Of a stretch of DNA of 64,000 nucleotides, positions 16,508 through 25,861 are shown one piece after another. Under the pieces are notes generated by a model. It was not told the origin of the DNA, ran no database searches, and was given only the letters and a program-made list of their open reading frames with translations. Both the position numbers and the translations under genes were made by a program. Each line of letters opens with the position of its first letter. Position 1 is the first letter of the stretch. Origin of the DNA: Pseudoxanthomonas sp. Root630 (GTDB taxonomy: Bacteria > Pseudomonadota > Gammaproteobacteria > Xanthomonadales > Xanthomonadaceae); NCBI RefSeq assembly GCF_001427585.1, contig NZ_LMGY01000016.1:335440-399439 (forward strand). The letters are read 5' to 3'.

Positions 16508-18346
16508 CTAGATGCCGCGAACGACGCGGAAGCCCACCCGCGCATTAGTCATATCCGAATCCGATGACGAACGCCATGCGGCACGCGCCTGCGCCGGTGA
16601 ACTGGCCCAGGAGCCGCCGCGCACCACCCGCGACCGGCAGCCGGGATTGAACCACGCGGCTCCGTCCGCCGGGGCGCGCCGGTAGCTGGCGTGCCAGCAG
16701 TCGCTGACCCACTCGCTGGTATTGCCTTCGAGGTCCTTCAGGCCGAACGCATTGGCGCGGAAGCGCCCCACCGGCGCCGGACCCCAGTAACCGTCGCCGT
16801 AGGCGATGAAGGCGTTGTTCCAGTTGCGGCCGCTGGGGGAGCGGTCATTGCCCCCGGTCAGGTTGGCCACCCCGCGCGGCGGCTGGCCGTTGCCCCACGG
16901 ATAGCGGCCCTGCTGGCCGCCGCGCAAGGCGTATTCGTACTCGGCCTCGCTGGGCAGGCGATAGCCGTGGCCGGTCTGCCCGGCCAGCCACTCGGCGTAG
17001 GCTTCGGCGTCGTACACACTGACGTGCAGCACGGGCATGTCGTCGCTGGCGGGGTCGCCGGCATAGTCGGACTGCCAGTCCACGCCACTGCGCCGCACGA
17101 AGTTGCCGCTGCGTTCGTCGTAGATGATGGAATGGCCGCGGCGGGTGGCGCGCGGCCGGTACTGGGTGGCCTGGACGAACCGGCGGAACTCGCCGACGGT
17201 CACCGCATGCCGCGCCATCGCGAAACCGCGGTCGAAGCGCACGTAGTGCGCGGGCTTCTCGGCATCGGCGGCATCGGCCTCGTCCTCGGCCGCCCCCATC
17301 AGGTAGCCCCCGTGCGGCACCACCACCATCTCCGGCCCGCGGCCGCCGTGGTGGAGCGCGTCGGTGAACGCCTGACCCGGTCGGAACAGGCCGTAGTACG
17401 TGGCCAGGTCGATGCGCTGGCGAAGGTCGGCGGCGACCCGGTCGCCGGGCCTGGCGATGCGGAGCACGTCGGCCAGCTTCACGCGCGCGTCCTTGATGCC
17501 TTGCGGCGTAGCGATGTCGCGCACGCCGGCGTCGCGCAGTTCGATGATGCGGGCGATGCGGATGGCCTCCACGCGCACGCGGGCGTCGGCCACGGTCTGC
17601 GCGTCCTCGCGGACACGGGCGGCATCGTCCAGCCAGCCGGTGGCGGCATCGAAATCGCTGGCGTGGGCCGCGTCCTCGGCGCGCCGGATCAGGGCGCTCT
17701 CGACGGCCGCGACGCCCTGCATCGCGCGCGGCTGGCCGGGCTTCCACTTCAGCACCTCGCGGAAACCCGCAAGCGCGCCGCCGCCCTCTTCGCCGAGCCG
17801 GCCCTCACGCAGTGCGCGCTCGGCGGCGATGTTCAGGCGGGTCAGCTGGTCGGCATCGTCCACGCGCGCCAGATACGCGATGACGGCGGGATCGGCCGGT
17901 GCCAGTGTGCGCGCCACCGCAGCGACCTGGCGTGCGCGGCGCAGCGATTCGGTGCGGTCTTCGGCGTGGCGCAACGCCTGCGCGCCCTGCTCCAGCAACG
18001 CATCCAGGCTGCGTTCCAGGCCGGCCTTGGCACGCGCGTCGGCCGGATCCAGTCGCTGCAGGGCGAGATAGAGCGGGATCGCATCGTCGGGGCCATCGAA
18101 CAGGCGGCCCCCGGCCAGCGCGTGCGCGGCGCGTTGGCGCGCGCCGGCCGCTTCTTCGGCCGTGAGCGCCACCGCGGGCGCACGCCAGGTCAGTTCGTCC
18201 ATGCTGCTGTCGTCGCCGCTGACGGTGACGCGCGGCATGCGCACGCTGTCGCTGGCGGCCTGGCCGTCCTGCGGCGCGCCGTCGTCGCGCGAACACGCGG
18301 CCAGCGACGACAGCAAGATCAACAAGGCGGCAAGGAGTGCGCGCAA
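16508..18346 (-). CDS. Lipoprotein with formylglycine-generating-enzyme (SUMF1) domain
   Basis: 612 aa. A lipobox (LLSSLAAC) gives an acylated N-terminus; residues about 55-330 are an Ala/Asp/Arg-rich helical region resembling solenoid repeats, and about 335-612 are a SUMF1/C-type-lectin-like domain: MVVVPHGGYLMGA, AVTVGEFRRFV, RLPSEAEYEYALRGG, YPWG, LEGNTSEWVSDCW, and the end RVVRGGSWASSP to VGFRVVRG. Two cysteines near the active-site region (DCWHAS and GCRSR) are not clearly the catalytic pair, and no sulfatase is nearby, so an adhesive or scaffold role is possible. The start is TTG at 18346 behind GGAGG; an out-of-frame ATG lies between them. Confidence 0.8.
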   Translation of the reverse strand: MRALLAALLILLSSLAACSRDDGAPQDGQAASDSVRMPRVTVSGDDSSMDELTWRAPAVALTAEEAAGARQRAAHALAGGRLFDGPDDAIPLYLALQRLDPADARAKAGLERSLDALLEQGAQALRHAEDRTESLRRARQVAAVARTLAPADPAVIAYLARVDDADQLTRLNIAAERALREGRLGEEGGGALAGFREVLKWKPGQPRAMQGVAAVESALIRRAEDAAHASDFDAATGWLDDAARVREDAQTVADARVRVEAIRIARIIELRDAGVRDIATPQGIKDARVKLADVLRIARPGDRVAADLRQRIDLATYYGLFRPGQAFTDALHHGGRGPEMVVVPHGGYLMGAAEDEADAADAEKPAHYVRFDRGFAMARHAVTVGEFRRFVQATQYRPRATRRGHSIIYDERSGNFVRRSGVDWQSDYAGDPASDDMPVLHVSVYDAEAYAEWLAGQTGHGYRLPSEAEYEYALRGGQQGRYPWGNGQPPRGVANLTGGNDRSPSGRNWNNAFIAYGDGYWGPAPVGRFRANAFGLKDLEGNTSEWVSDCWHASYRRAPADGAAWFNPGCRSRVVRGGSWASSPAQARAAWRSSSDSDMTNARVGFRVVRGI

Positions 18347-18468
18347 ACATCCTCCGTGAAGGGAGCGACCGGCTCCCGTGAGAGAATGCCGGCAGACATA
18401 CCGGCAGAGCCGGGACCTTAGGTTATTGTCCCCCGACTGAGCAAACGACGCATCACGCGGAGATTACG

Positions 18469-19578
18469 TTGCCCCACTGGATAGACACCCCCGCCGCACT
18501 GGACGCGCACCTTCAGCGCCGCCCGACGCGGATCGGCCTGGATACCGAGTTCGTCCGCGAGCGCACCTTCTGGCCTCAACTCGCGCTGGTGCAGATCGCC
18601 CTCGACGAGGACGTGCTGCTGGTCGATCCGCTGGCGCCGGGCATGACCGATGCTCTCCGGCCCTGGCTGGCCGATCCATCGATCACCAAGGTGATGCACA
18701 GCGCCAGCGAGGACCTGGTGGCGTTCAAGGTGGCCTGTGGCGTGCTGCCGACGCCGTTGTTCGATACCCAGATCGCCGCGGCGCTGGCAGGCGTCGCCGC
18801 GGGCATCGGCTACCAGAAGCTGGTGGAACGCATCACCGGCGTCGTACTGCCGAAGGGCGAGACCCGCTCGGACTGGTTGCGCCGGCCGCTCAGCGACGCG
18901 CAACTGCACTATGCGGCCGACGATGTGCGCTACCTGTTCGCCGTGCACGACGCGCTGCGGACCGAATTGGCCTCCACGGACCGGCTCGGCTGGCTGGAGG
19001 AAGACTGCGCGCGCTTCGTGGAGAACGCGGCGCAGGACGAAGGCGAGCGTTGGCCGCACCTGTCGATGCGGAGTGCGCAGTTCCTGGACATCGACGCGCA
19101 GCGCCGGCTGGTGCGTGTGTTGCGCTGGCGCGAGGTGCAGGCGCGCGCCAGCGACAAGCCGCGCAGCTGGATCCTCGACAACGAACTGGCCGTGGCGCTG
19201 GCGCGTACGCCCCCCATCGACAAGGCGGCGCTGCTGCGCTTCTTCGACACCCAGCCCAAGGCCCCGCGCAAGCTGGCGGACGCGATCTGGCAGGCGCTGG
19301 ACACCCCACTGGACGACGAAGCCGACATGCCGGTGGCACGCAACGCGACCGACGGCGACAAGGCCCGCCTCAAGCGCCTGCAGGATGCCGTGGCCCAGCG
19401 CAGCAGCGAACTCGGCCTGCCCGACGGTGTGCTGGCATCGCGCCGCTATCTGGAAGGCCTGCTGGATTCGGGCCAGTGGCCGGCTGCGCTCGGCGGCTGG
19501 CGCCGACGCGAACTGGAGCCCGTCCTGGCACCCGTGCTGGACGGCGCAGGCTTGGCACAGCCAGCCCCTGCGGGCTAG
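18469..19578 (+). CDS. rnd: Ribonuclease D
   Basis: 369-aa 3'-5' exonuclease of the DEDDy group that trims tRNA 3' ends. Exo I is [13 protein letters not shown], Exo II is [11 protein letters not shown], and Exo III is [12 protein letters not shown] with the catalytic tyrosine. Two HRDC-like helical modules follow (about 205-290 and 300-365). The start is TTG at 18469 with GGAG at 7 nt; there is no in-frame ATG at the conserved N-terminus. The stop TAG is part of the -10 box of the tRNA-Ala promoter, linking a tRNA processing enzyme to a tRNA gene. Confidence 0.95.
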   Translation: MPHWIDTPAALDAHLQRRPTRIGLDTEFVRERTFWPQLALVQIALDEDVLLVDPLAPGMTDALRPWLADPSITKVMHSASEDLVAFKVACGVLPTPLFDTQIAAALAGVAAGIGYQKLVERITGVVLPKGETRSDWLRRPLSDAQLHYAADDVRYLFAVHDALRTELASTDRLGWLEEDCARFVENAAQDEGERWPHLSMRSAQFLDIDAQRRLVRVLRWREVQARASDKPRSWILDNELAVALARTPPIDKAALLRFFDTQPKAPRKLADAIWQALDTPLDDEADMPVARNATDGDKARLKRLQDAVAQRSSELGLPDGVLASRRYLEGLLDSGQWPAALGGWRRRELEPVLAPVLDGAGLAQPAPAG

Positions 19579-19581
19579 AAT
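19552..19581 (+). promoter_or_regulatory. Promoter of tRNA-Ala inside the rnd 3' end
   Basis: TTGGCA (19552-19557) and TAGAAT (19576-19581) are separated by 18 bp, with the mature tRNA starting 15 bp downstream. The TAG of the -10 box is also the rnd stop codon. Confidence 0.6.
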
Positions 19582-19595
19582 GGCGCCGCTCTTGT

Positions 19596-19671
<76 letters not shown>

Positions 19672-19680
19672 CTTACACGA

Positions 19681-19707
19681 AGCCCCGCTCACGCGGGGCT
19701 TTCTGTT
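19681..19707 (+). terminator. Terminator of tRNA-Ala
   Basis: AGCCCCG-CTCACG-CGGGGCT stem-loop followed by TTCTGTTT. Confidence 0.8.
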
Positions 19708-19805
19708 TCCAGGCGTTCAACGATCCTGCAGTGGGTGCATTCGCAACAGAACCCACGTGATGGTCCTGAGGTCCTGCGCAGGAAACGGGTTCGGCTCGAC
19801 TGGCC

Positions 19806-19907
19806 TCACCGCGCGCCCTTCTTCTCCTGCTTGTCTGCCCGCTTTTCCTTCAGCGTCTTGGCGGGCTTCTTCTTCTGTTCTTTCTTCTTGTCCAGGCCTT
19901 TGGCCAT
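19806..19907 (-). CDS. Tiny lysine-rich basic protein
   Basis: 33-aa peptide beginning MAKGLDKKKEQKKKPAKT and continuing with Lys/Arg/Glu to the end; nearly half the residues are lysine or arginine. It resembles small basic proteins seen in other Xanthomonads, possibly binding nucleic acid. A GGAG sits directly before the ATG and AAGGGA a little further away. It lies between tRNA-Ala and the tRNA relic, antisense to both. Confidence 0.5.
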   Translation of the reverse strand: MAKGLDKKKEQKKKPAKTLKEKRADKQEKKGAR

Positions 19908-19999
19908 CTCCGCATCCCTTGGTTGGTGTCGACGACGGGATGATGGCATCTGGGCCGCCCCGACGCGAGCGCCGGACGCGCCGCCCGGCGACCGGCGCC

Positions 20000-20036
20000 A
20001 TGACGAGGTCGGGAGTTCGATCCCCCCGGCTCCCCC
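20000..20036 (+). pseudogene. Decayed 3' half of a tRNA-Ala copy (or att remnant)
   Basis: The 24 bp at 20000-20023 are identical to 19633-19656 of tRNA-Ala (anticodon 3' arm, variable loop and T-loop). Beyond that the copy degrades: the T-stem has an A-C mismatch, the acceptor half is CCGGCTCCCCC, and no CCA or 5' half is found. It is followed by its own small plus-strand terminator. It is either a dying tRNA duplicate or the far attachment site of a lost element. Confidence 0.6.
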
Positions 20037-20052
20037 TTCCATCCGAAAGGCC

Positions 20053-20073
20053 AGGCGAATGCTCGCCTTTTCC
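20053..20073 (+). terminator. Small terminator behind the tRNA relic
   Basis: AGGCGA-ATGC-TCGCCT followed by TTTCC. Plus-strand orientation, convergent with the terminator of the TonB receptor. Confidence 0.5.
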
Positions 20074-20095
20074 TTTGCGCCATCTATGGCTGTCC

Positions 20096-20130
20096 AAAGA
20101 AAAAGCCCGCCGGCAGGCCGCCGACGGGCT
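20096..20130 (-). terminator. Rho-independent terminator of the maltodextrin TonB receptor
   Basis: On the minus strand AGCCCG...CGGGCT, with an inner GC-rich stem, is followed by TTTTCTTT, directly downstream of the receptor gene. Confidence 0.85.
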
Positions 20131-20153
20131 GGGAGAGCAAGGTAACGCGTGGA

Positions 20154-22925
20154 TCAGAACTTGTAGCTGACGCCCAGCAGGTAGGTGCGGCCCCATTCGA
20201 CGTATTCCAGCGGACGGTCCTTGGTGCCGGCGTAGGTCTGGTAGGCCTCGTCGGTCAGGTTGCTGGCCTGGAACAGCACACTCAAGCCACCGAGTGCGTG
20301 CCCATCCGGGAATGTGTAGCTGACCTGCGCATCGGTGATGTTCTCGCCGACCACGTAGCGCAGCGTGCGGTTGCCGTTGAAGTTGCCGATCTCGCCGATG
20401 AAGTCCGAGCGGCGACGCTGGTTGACGCGTGCCTCGAACCCGTTCTTCTCGAAGTACACCGTCAGGTTGTACACACGCTTGGACAGGCCCGGCAGGTCGA
20501 TGTCGCCAGCGCCGACACTGGAGGCGCTTTCCGGGTCGCGGATCTGGATGTTGCTGTCGTTGAACGTGGCGCTGGCTACCGCACCGAAGCCCTGCAGCAC
20601 GTCACTGAACATGTCGAACGGCAGCGACGCCGTCAGTTCCAGGCCCTGCAGCGTGCCACCCTCGCCGTTCACCGGCCGCGAGTAGCTGCCGATCGGATTG
20701 ACGTCGACGCCCGGGTTGTTGGCGTTCGGCGGGATGTCGGGCGTGTACGCAGACAGATCATAGAAGGGATCGGTCTGGGTGTAGATGTACGTCTGCAGGT
20801 CCTTGTAGAAGTACGCCGCCGCCACGTAGGCCTTGGTCCCGAAATACTTCTCGTACGACACGTCGAACGCGTAGGCACGCCACGGATCCAGCAGCGGATT
20901 GCCACCGCTGGCGTAGCTGTTGCGCAGGCCGGTGCCGTTCTCCGGATCCGGGCCGTCGGACGCCGTCACTTCCAGCGACGCGCGCAGTTGATCGACGCGG
21001 GGACGCGCCACCTGCTTGGCCAGCGCGACACGCAGCGTCTGGTCGTTATCGAAACCGAAAGCCAGGTTCATGCTGGGTAGCACGTCGGTGAAGGTCTTGC
21101 CCATGTGGATCGGCTGCGGATCGCCGCCGCCGCTGAGCCGAATCGCATCGGAAGACTGGTCGACGCGCTGGACCTGCACGCCGGCATTGCCGCGCACGCT
21201 GACGTTGCCCCACTCGGTATCGATGTTGCCGCGCACGAAGGCGGTGCTCGTCTTCTCCCTGACATCCCACGACTTGGCGACCAGGTAGGCCGCGTCAGCG
21301 TTCGGCTGGAAGATCATGTATCGCGCAACAGCGGCCGGCACATTCCAGGACGGGATATAGCCGACACCGGCGAACCTGAGATCGACCGGACGGTATTGCA
21401 GGTCGGAAGCGATCGTCGTTTCACCTTGTGGACCGAGGTTGATGTTGCCTTCAGGCTGACGCTTGTTCTTCTCGCGGTCGGCATAGTTGAGGCCGACGTC
21501 GATGTCGGACATCCACGACAGGAACGCCGGCGCCGGGAACGAGGCGGCCAGCTTGCCAGTGCGCAGCTCGTCGACGACGTTCGGCACCTTGCCATAGCCC
21601 GAGCCGTAGATCGTGTTGGCCAGATACAGCGAATCCGGATTCGAGTAGTCGCGCCCCGGGTTGATCTGCGAAAAGCCGTTGTTGCGGATCTGAAGCTGCA
21701 GCGTATCCAGCTGCGGCGACGGCAGCATCTGCGTGTTGTTCTCGAGGTTGAGCTCGTCACGCTTGGCACGCGACCAACCGATGTCGGCGATGATGCGCGC
21801 CTGGCCGGCGGTGAACTCGTTGTTCCAGCCGAAGGCGTTGATCTCGTCTTCGCGCTTGTTGTACATGCCGCGCACCAACGGGTACACGTTGCCCATGGTG
21901 CCGCCCGTGAACGTGTTGTCGCCGTTGATGGACGGATTGGTGACCTGCAGACGGGTTGCGCCGTTCGTCCCGTTGTAGTCGCCGATGTGAACTTCCAACT
22001 GGTTGGCGGTATCGACCTGCTCCGCCTCCGAGTGGAACAGGTCCAGCGTACTGGTCCATGCATTCGACGGACGGAACTGCAAGGTGGCCATCACGCCATC
22101 GCGCTTGGTTTCACCGGTGCGGCGCAATGCCTTGATGCCGTCGGAGTAGAACGTGCCGGACGGTACGCCCGGGCGCCAGTTGTCGCCGATCGCCTGCCAG
22201 GGCTCGTAAAGACCGACCTGGTTCTCCTGGATCGGCGTCGTGGTGTGCGAGTAGCCGATCGAAAATCCGAAGGTCCGCGCTTCATTCTGGGTGATGTAGC
22301 TGGCGTTGACACGTTCGCCATAGGCCGATGCATCAGCGGCCGCACCCAGCGAGTTGCGCTGGCCACGCACGCCCACCGTGCCCACCGGCGCGTCGAAGCT
22401 CAGCGGACGCACCGTCTGCATATCGATCGTTCCGGACAGGCCCTGGCCGATGAGGCCGGCGTCGGGCGTCTTGTACACGGTCACGCCACCGACCAGCTCC
22501 GACGGATACTGGTCGAACTCGACACTGCGATTATCGCCGGTGCTGACCATCTCGCGGCCGTTCAGCAGCGTGGTGGAGAAATCGGGCGACAGGCCACGCA
22601 CGCTGATCACCTGCGCACGACCGGCGACGCGCTGCGCCGCCAAGCCCGGCAGGCGACCGATGGATTCGCCGATGCTGACATCCGGGAGTTTGCCGATGTC
22701 TTCGGCGGACACCGCTTCGACGATGGAGGTGGAATCGCGCTTGACCGAGATCGCGCTCTCGATGCCGCGGCGGATACCGGTCACCACCACCGTATCCAGC
22801 TCGGTGGCTTCGGCCTGTTCGTTCTGTTGTTCGGCGGGCTGGGCGGTCTGGGCGTTGACGCCGGTCGCGGTGAGCGCGATGGCAGACGCCAACGCCGCGC
22901 TCAGCAGGTTGCGCTTGAGTTGCAT
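20154..22925 (-). CDS. TonB-dependent receptor for maltodextrins
   Basis: 923-aa outer-membrane active transporter. A signal peptide (about 1-25, ending VNAQ) precedes a TonB box in ELDTVVVTGIRRGIESA, the plug (about 50-190; IGESIGRLPGLAAQRV and ISVRGLSPDFSTTLLNGRE), and a long beta-barrel ending in aromatic SYKF. It belongs to the large Caulobacter/Xanthomonas carbohydrate-receptor group typified by MalA. Clustering with alpha-glucosidase, permease, amylase and a LacI regulator points to maltose/maltodextrin. The gene is its own unit: a 273-bp control region with the mal-type operator lies upstream and a strong terminator follows. Confidence 0.9.
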   Translation of the reverse strand: MQLKRNLLSAALASAIALTATGVNAQTAQPAEQQNEQAEATELDTVVVTGIRRGIESAISVKRDSTSIVEAVSAEDIGKLPDVSIGESIGRLPGLAAQRVAGRAQVISVRGLSPDFSTTLLNGREMVSTGDNRSVEFDQYPSELVGGVTVYKTPDAGLIGQGLSGTIDMQTVRPLSFDAPVGTVGVRGQRNSLGAAADASAYGERVNASYITQNEARTFGFSIGYSHTTTPIQENQVGLYEPWQAIGDNWRPGVPSGTFYSDGIKALRRTGETKRDGVMATLQFRPSNAWTSTLDLFHSEAEQVDTANQLEVHIGDYNGTNGATRLQVTNPSINGDNTFTGGTMGNVYPLVRGMYNKREDEINAFGWNNEFTAGQARIIADIGWSRAKRDELNLENNTQMLPSPQLDTLQLQIRNNGFSQINPGRDYSNPDSLYLANTIYGSGYGKVPNVVDELRTGKLAASFPAPAFLSWMSDIDVGLNYADREKNKRQPEGNINLGPQGETTIASDLQYRPVDLRFAGVGYIPSWNVPAAVARYMIFQPNADAAYLVAKSWDVREKTSTAFVRGNIDTEWGNVSVRGNAGVQVQRVDQSSDAIRLSGGGDPQPIHMGKTFTDVLPSMNLAFGFDNDQTLRVALAKQVARPRVDQLRASLEVTASDGPDPENGTGLRNSYASGGNPLLDPWRAYAFDVSYEKYFGTKAYVAAAYFYKDLQTYIYTQTDPFYDLSAYTPDIPPNANNPGVDVNPIGSYSRPVNGEGGTLQGLELTASLPFDMFSDVLQGFGAVASATFNDSNIQIRDPESASSVGAGDIDLPGLSKRVYNLTVYFEKNGFEARVNQRRRSDFIGEIGNFNGNRTLRYVVGENITDAQVSYTFPDGHALGGLSVLFQASNLTDEAYQTYAGTKDRPLEYVEWGRTYLLGVSYKF

Positions 22926-23062
22926 GTTCCCCTCTCCAAGGACGTTGTATGCGACGAACCGGGTGCGTCGCGCAGTGCGATCGCCCGGGTCTTACACGTC
23001 GGGACACGGGGCCCCGAAACGTGCGGCCATGGTAGTGGCGCGTGCAGTTGCACAAACCGGCC

Positions 23063-23080
23063 TGCATACGTATTCATGCA
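23063..23080. promoter_or_regulatory. Candidate LacI-family (mal) operator, copy 1
   Basis: TGCATACGTATTCATGCA, an imperfect dyad (TGCAT-N8-ATGCA), lies in the 273-bp region between the receptor and esterase genes, 138 bp upstream of the receptor ATG. Its first 17 bases occur exactly, in inverted orientation, at 25862-25878. A GTGCA-GT-TGCAC inverted repeat is 10 bp away at 23042-23053. No other gene is seen in this gap. Confidence 0.75.
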
Positions 23081-23198
23081 TATTCCGCGCGGCGGCGTAA
23101 CACGCGTTCCGTACGCACGGACACGCACGCGTATGCGCGTCGCGCGAGGCCGCAACGTCGTTCAGACAGGCATCGGACGCGCGGTCGCGCGTTGCGCT

Positions 23199-24125
23199 TC
23201 AGGGCCGCAGCAGGAACATCAGCGGCACCTCGATACGATCACGCCAGGCAGCTTCGTTGTGGGTCGCACCGAGATAGCGATGGCTCAGCAGATCCACGCC
23301 GGGACGATAGCCACGCGCGCGCAGTACGCCATCGACGCGCTGCTGATACGGCTCGTATTGCGCATCGATGGCCTCGGTGCCGTAGTCGAAGTAGAAGCGG
23401 TTGCCGCCCGGCGCAGGCAGATGCTGCGCCAGGTAGCCCTCGACGATGCCATCGGCGATCGGCCAGTGCGTGGACACGCACCCTGCGCCGCCGAACACGC
23501 CCGGGTACTCCAGCACCGCATACGCGGAGATCAGGCCGCCCATGCTGGAGCCCATCACCGACGTATCCGCGGGACCCGTCAGCGTGCGGTACTGCGCATC
23601 GATGAAGGGCTTCAGTTCGGTGACGAGAAACGCGAGGTAGTCGTCCGCGACGACCTCGGCCGTCGGAAACGGCGGATCGCCCGGTGTAGGGATGAACGTC
23701 GCACCCTGGATCGCCTTGCGCGGCATGTATTCCTGCAAACGCCTGGGCGTGTTCCATACCGCCACAACGATGGCGGCGCGCGCATGTCCGTTGGCGATCA
23801 GGCGCGTCATCGCCTCGTCCACGCCCCAGTCCACGCCGGTGTACGACGTCGATGGATCGAACACGTTCTGCCCGTCGTGCATGTAGAGCACCGGGTATCG
23901 CGTACCCGCCGCGGCGTCGTAGCCGGGCGGCAGCCAGACATCCACGTTCCTCGCAGCGACATGGCGCGAGGGGAACTGCGCATGGCGCAGCAGCGTACCG
24001 GTGACACCCTCCCCGGTCACCGCTTGCGCAGCGGGGACGGACGGCGGCTTCACCTGCGCGTGCGCGACGAAGGCCGCGGCGAACAACAGCAGCGCCACGC
24101 CGAACGTTCCCAGCCGCATGCCCAT
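23199..24125 (-). CDS. Secreted esterase-D-like alpha/beta hydrolase
   Basis: 308-aa putative esterase. Signal peptide (about 1-24, ending AHAQ), then the esterase-D fold: VDVWLPPGYD, YPVLYMHDGQNVFD, and GSSMGGLISAYAVLEYP with the nucleophile serine of GxSxG; the closing histidine is probably in ATHNEAAW. Family members hydrolyse carbohydrate or lipid esters, and such a hydrolase often accompanies Xanthomonad alpha-glucan loci, possibly removing acyl groups from the substrate. The ATG at 24125 is 16 bp after the alpha-glucosidase stop, so the two genes form an operon. Confidence 0.85.
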   Translation of the reverse strand: MGMRLGTFGVALLLFAAAFVAHAQVKPPSVPAAQAVTGEGVTGTLLRHAQFPSRHVAARNVDVWLPPGYDAAAGTRYPVLYMHDGQNVFDPSTSYTGVDWGVDEAMTRLIANGHARAAIVVAVWNTPRRLQEYMPRKAIQGATFIPTPGDPPFPTAEVVADDYLAFLVTELKPFIDAQYRTLTGPADTSVMGSSMGGLISAYAVLEYPGVFGGAGCVSTHWPIADGIVEGYLAQHLPAPGGNRFYFDYGTEAIDAQYEPYQQRVDGVLRARGYRPGVDLLSHRYLGATHNEAAWRDRIEVPLMFLLRP

Positions 24126-24141
24126 GGTCGTATCTCGTCGC

Positions 24142-25758
24142 TCAGTCGATGAGGGCGTAGTACACGCCCCGGGCCGGCAGCATGAGCGTGCCATCCCGCA
24201 CGGTGCCCGATGGCAGGCCGTGATGGTCTGCCACGCGCGGCGACATGCCTTCCGGCAACGGCCATGCGGCTTCCGTCGATGACAGGTTGAACACCACCAG
24301 CATTGTGCTGCCCTCCACTTCGCGTTCGAATGCGAGCACCGGTTCCGGCGCATCCAGGAAGCGAATGCTGCCCACGCGCAGCGCGGGGTGGCGGCGGCGC
24401 CATGCGAGGAAGCGTCGCACCTGGTTGAGGACCGAGCCGGCATCGGCTTCCTGCGCGGCGACGCTGATCGCGCGGTGTTCGGCAGGGATGGGCAACCACG
24501 GATGCCCGCTGCTGAAGCCGGCCTGCTCGCCATCCTGCCACGGCATCGGCGTGCGGCATCCGTCGCGGCCCTTGAAGTTCGGCCAGAACGTCTTGCCGTA
24601 GGGATCCTGCAGGGCTTCGTAGGGCACGTCCGCTTCGGGCAGGCCCAGTTCCTCGCCCTGGTACAGGCAGACCGAGCCGCGCAAGGAGCACACCAGCGCC
24701 ACCAGTTGCGCCGCCAGGGCCGGCGACGCATCGCCACGTCCCCAACGTGTCACGGCGCGCTGCACGTCGTGGTTCGAGATCGCCCAGCAGGGCCAGCCTT
24801 CGACCATCGCCGCTTCCAGGCGCTCCACGGTGCCGCGGATGTAGGCCGCCGTGCCGTCGTCGGTCAGCAGCTCGAAGCTGTAGCCCATGTGCAGGCGCTG
24901 GTCGGTGACGTACTCGGCGGTGGTGGCGAGCGAATCCTCCGAGGAGATTTCGCCCAGGGCACCGGCGTCGGGATACTGGTCCAGCAGTCCGCGCAGGCGC
25001 TCCAGGAAACCGATGTTCTCCGGCTGCGTATTGTTGTGGTAGTGGTACTGGTACGCGTACGGATTGTCGGGACTGAAGCCACGCCCCACCCGCTTCTCCT
25101 TCGGCTTCGGCGGGTTGTCGCGCAGGTGCGCGTCGTGGAAGCAGAAGTTGATCGCGTCCAGGCGCAGGCCGTCCACGCCCTTGTCGAGCCAGAACTTCAC
25201 GTTGTCCAGCGTGGCGTCCTGCACGGCCGGGTTGTGGAAGTTCAGGTCGGGCTGGCTGGCCAGGAAGTTGTGAAGGTAGTACTGCTCGCGCCGCGGCTCC
25301 CAGCGCCAGGCGACGCCGCCGAACAGCGACATCCAGTTGTTGGGCGGGGTGCCGTCTTCCTTCGGGTCGGCCCACACGTACCAGTCGGCCTTCGCGTTGT
25401 CCCGGCTCTCGCGGCTCTCCTTGAACCAGGCATGGTCCACCGAGCAATGGCTCAGCACCTGGTCGATCATGACCTTGATGCCCAGTGAGTGCGCCTTGGC
25501 CAGCAAGCGGTCGAAATCGGACAGCGTGCCGAACAGCGGGTCCACGTCGCGGTAGTCGGCGATGTCGTAGCCGAAGTCGGCCATCGGCGACTTGAAGAAC
25601 GGCGAGATCCAGATGGCGTCCACGCCCAGGCCCGCGATGTAATCCAGCTTCTCGACGATGCCCGGCAGATCGCCGACGCCATCACCGTTGGTATCGAGGA
25701 AGCTGCGGGGGTAGATCTGGTAGATCACCGCGCCGCGCCACCAGTTGTTCTTCGTCAT
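24142..25758 (-). CDS. Alpha-glucosidase, GH13
   Basis: 538-aa glycoside hydrolase family 13 enzyme. VIYQIYPRSFLDTNGDGVGDLPG and the DFGYDIADY segment are typical of oligo-1,4/1,6-glucosidases. Catalytic residues are the nucleophile D201 (GLRLDAIN), acid/base E270 (GALGEIS) and transition-state D331 (ISNHDVQR). No signal peptide, so it acts in the cytosol on imported maltose or short maltodextrins. ATG at 25758. Divergent from the permease, sharing a 369-bp control region with the mal-type operator. Confidence 0.93.
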   Translation of the reverse strand: MTKNNWWRGAVIYQIYPRSFLDTNGDGVGDLPGIVEKLDYIAGLGVDAIWISPFFKSPMADFGYDIADYRDVDPLFGTLSDFDRLLAKAHSLGIKVMIDQVLSHCSVDHAWFKESRESRDNAKADWYVWADPKEDGTPPNNWMSLFGGVAWRWEPRREQYYLHNFLASQPDLNFHNPAVQDATLDNVKFWLDKGVDGLRLDAINFCFHDAHLRDNPPKPKEKRVGRGFSPDNPYAYQYHYHNNTQPENIGFLERLRGLLDQYPDAGALGEISSEDSLATTAEYVTDQRLHMGYSFELLTDDGTAAYIRGTVERLEAAMVEGWPCWAISNHDVQRAVTRWGRGDASPALAAQLVALVCSLRGSVCLYQGEELGLPEADVPYEALQDPYGKTFWPNFKGRDGCRTPMPWQDGEQAGFSSGHPWLPIPAEHRAISVAAQEADAGSVLNQVRRFLAWRRRHPALRVGSIRFLDAPEPVLAFEREVEGSTMLVVFNLSSTEAAWPLPEGMSPRVADHHGLPSGTVRDGTLMLPARGVYYALID

Positions 25759-25861
25759 TGCAGCACCAGGTCGCATGCATGGCGCACCCCTCCGGTGCGC
25801 ACGGCGGGCGCCACTATTCCACGAGCCATCGATACGCGTGAGCGCAAGGCGTCATGGGCAC

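Noticed and set aside
16508-18346. SUMF1-type lipoprotein as a true sulfatase-activating enzyme
   Set aside because: No sulfatase nearby and the catalytic cysteine pair is not convincing; only the fold is claimed.
21105-24152. Long plus-strand frame antisense to the TonB receptor
   Set aside because: Crosses the receptor, the intergenic operator region and the esterase; only a shadow frame.
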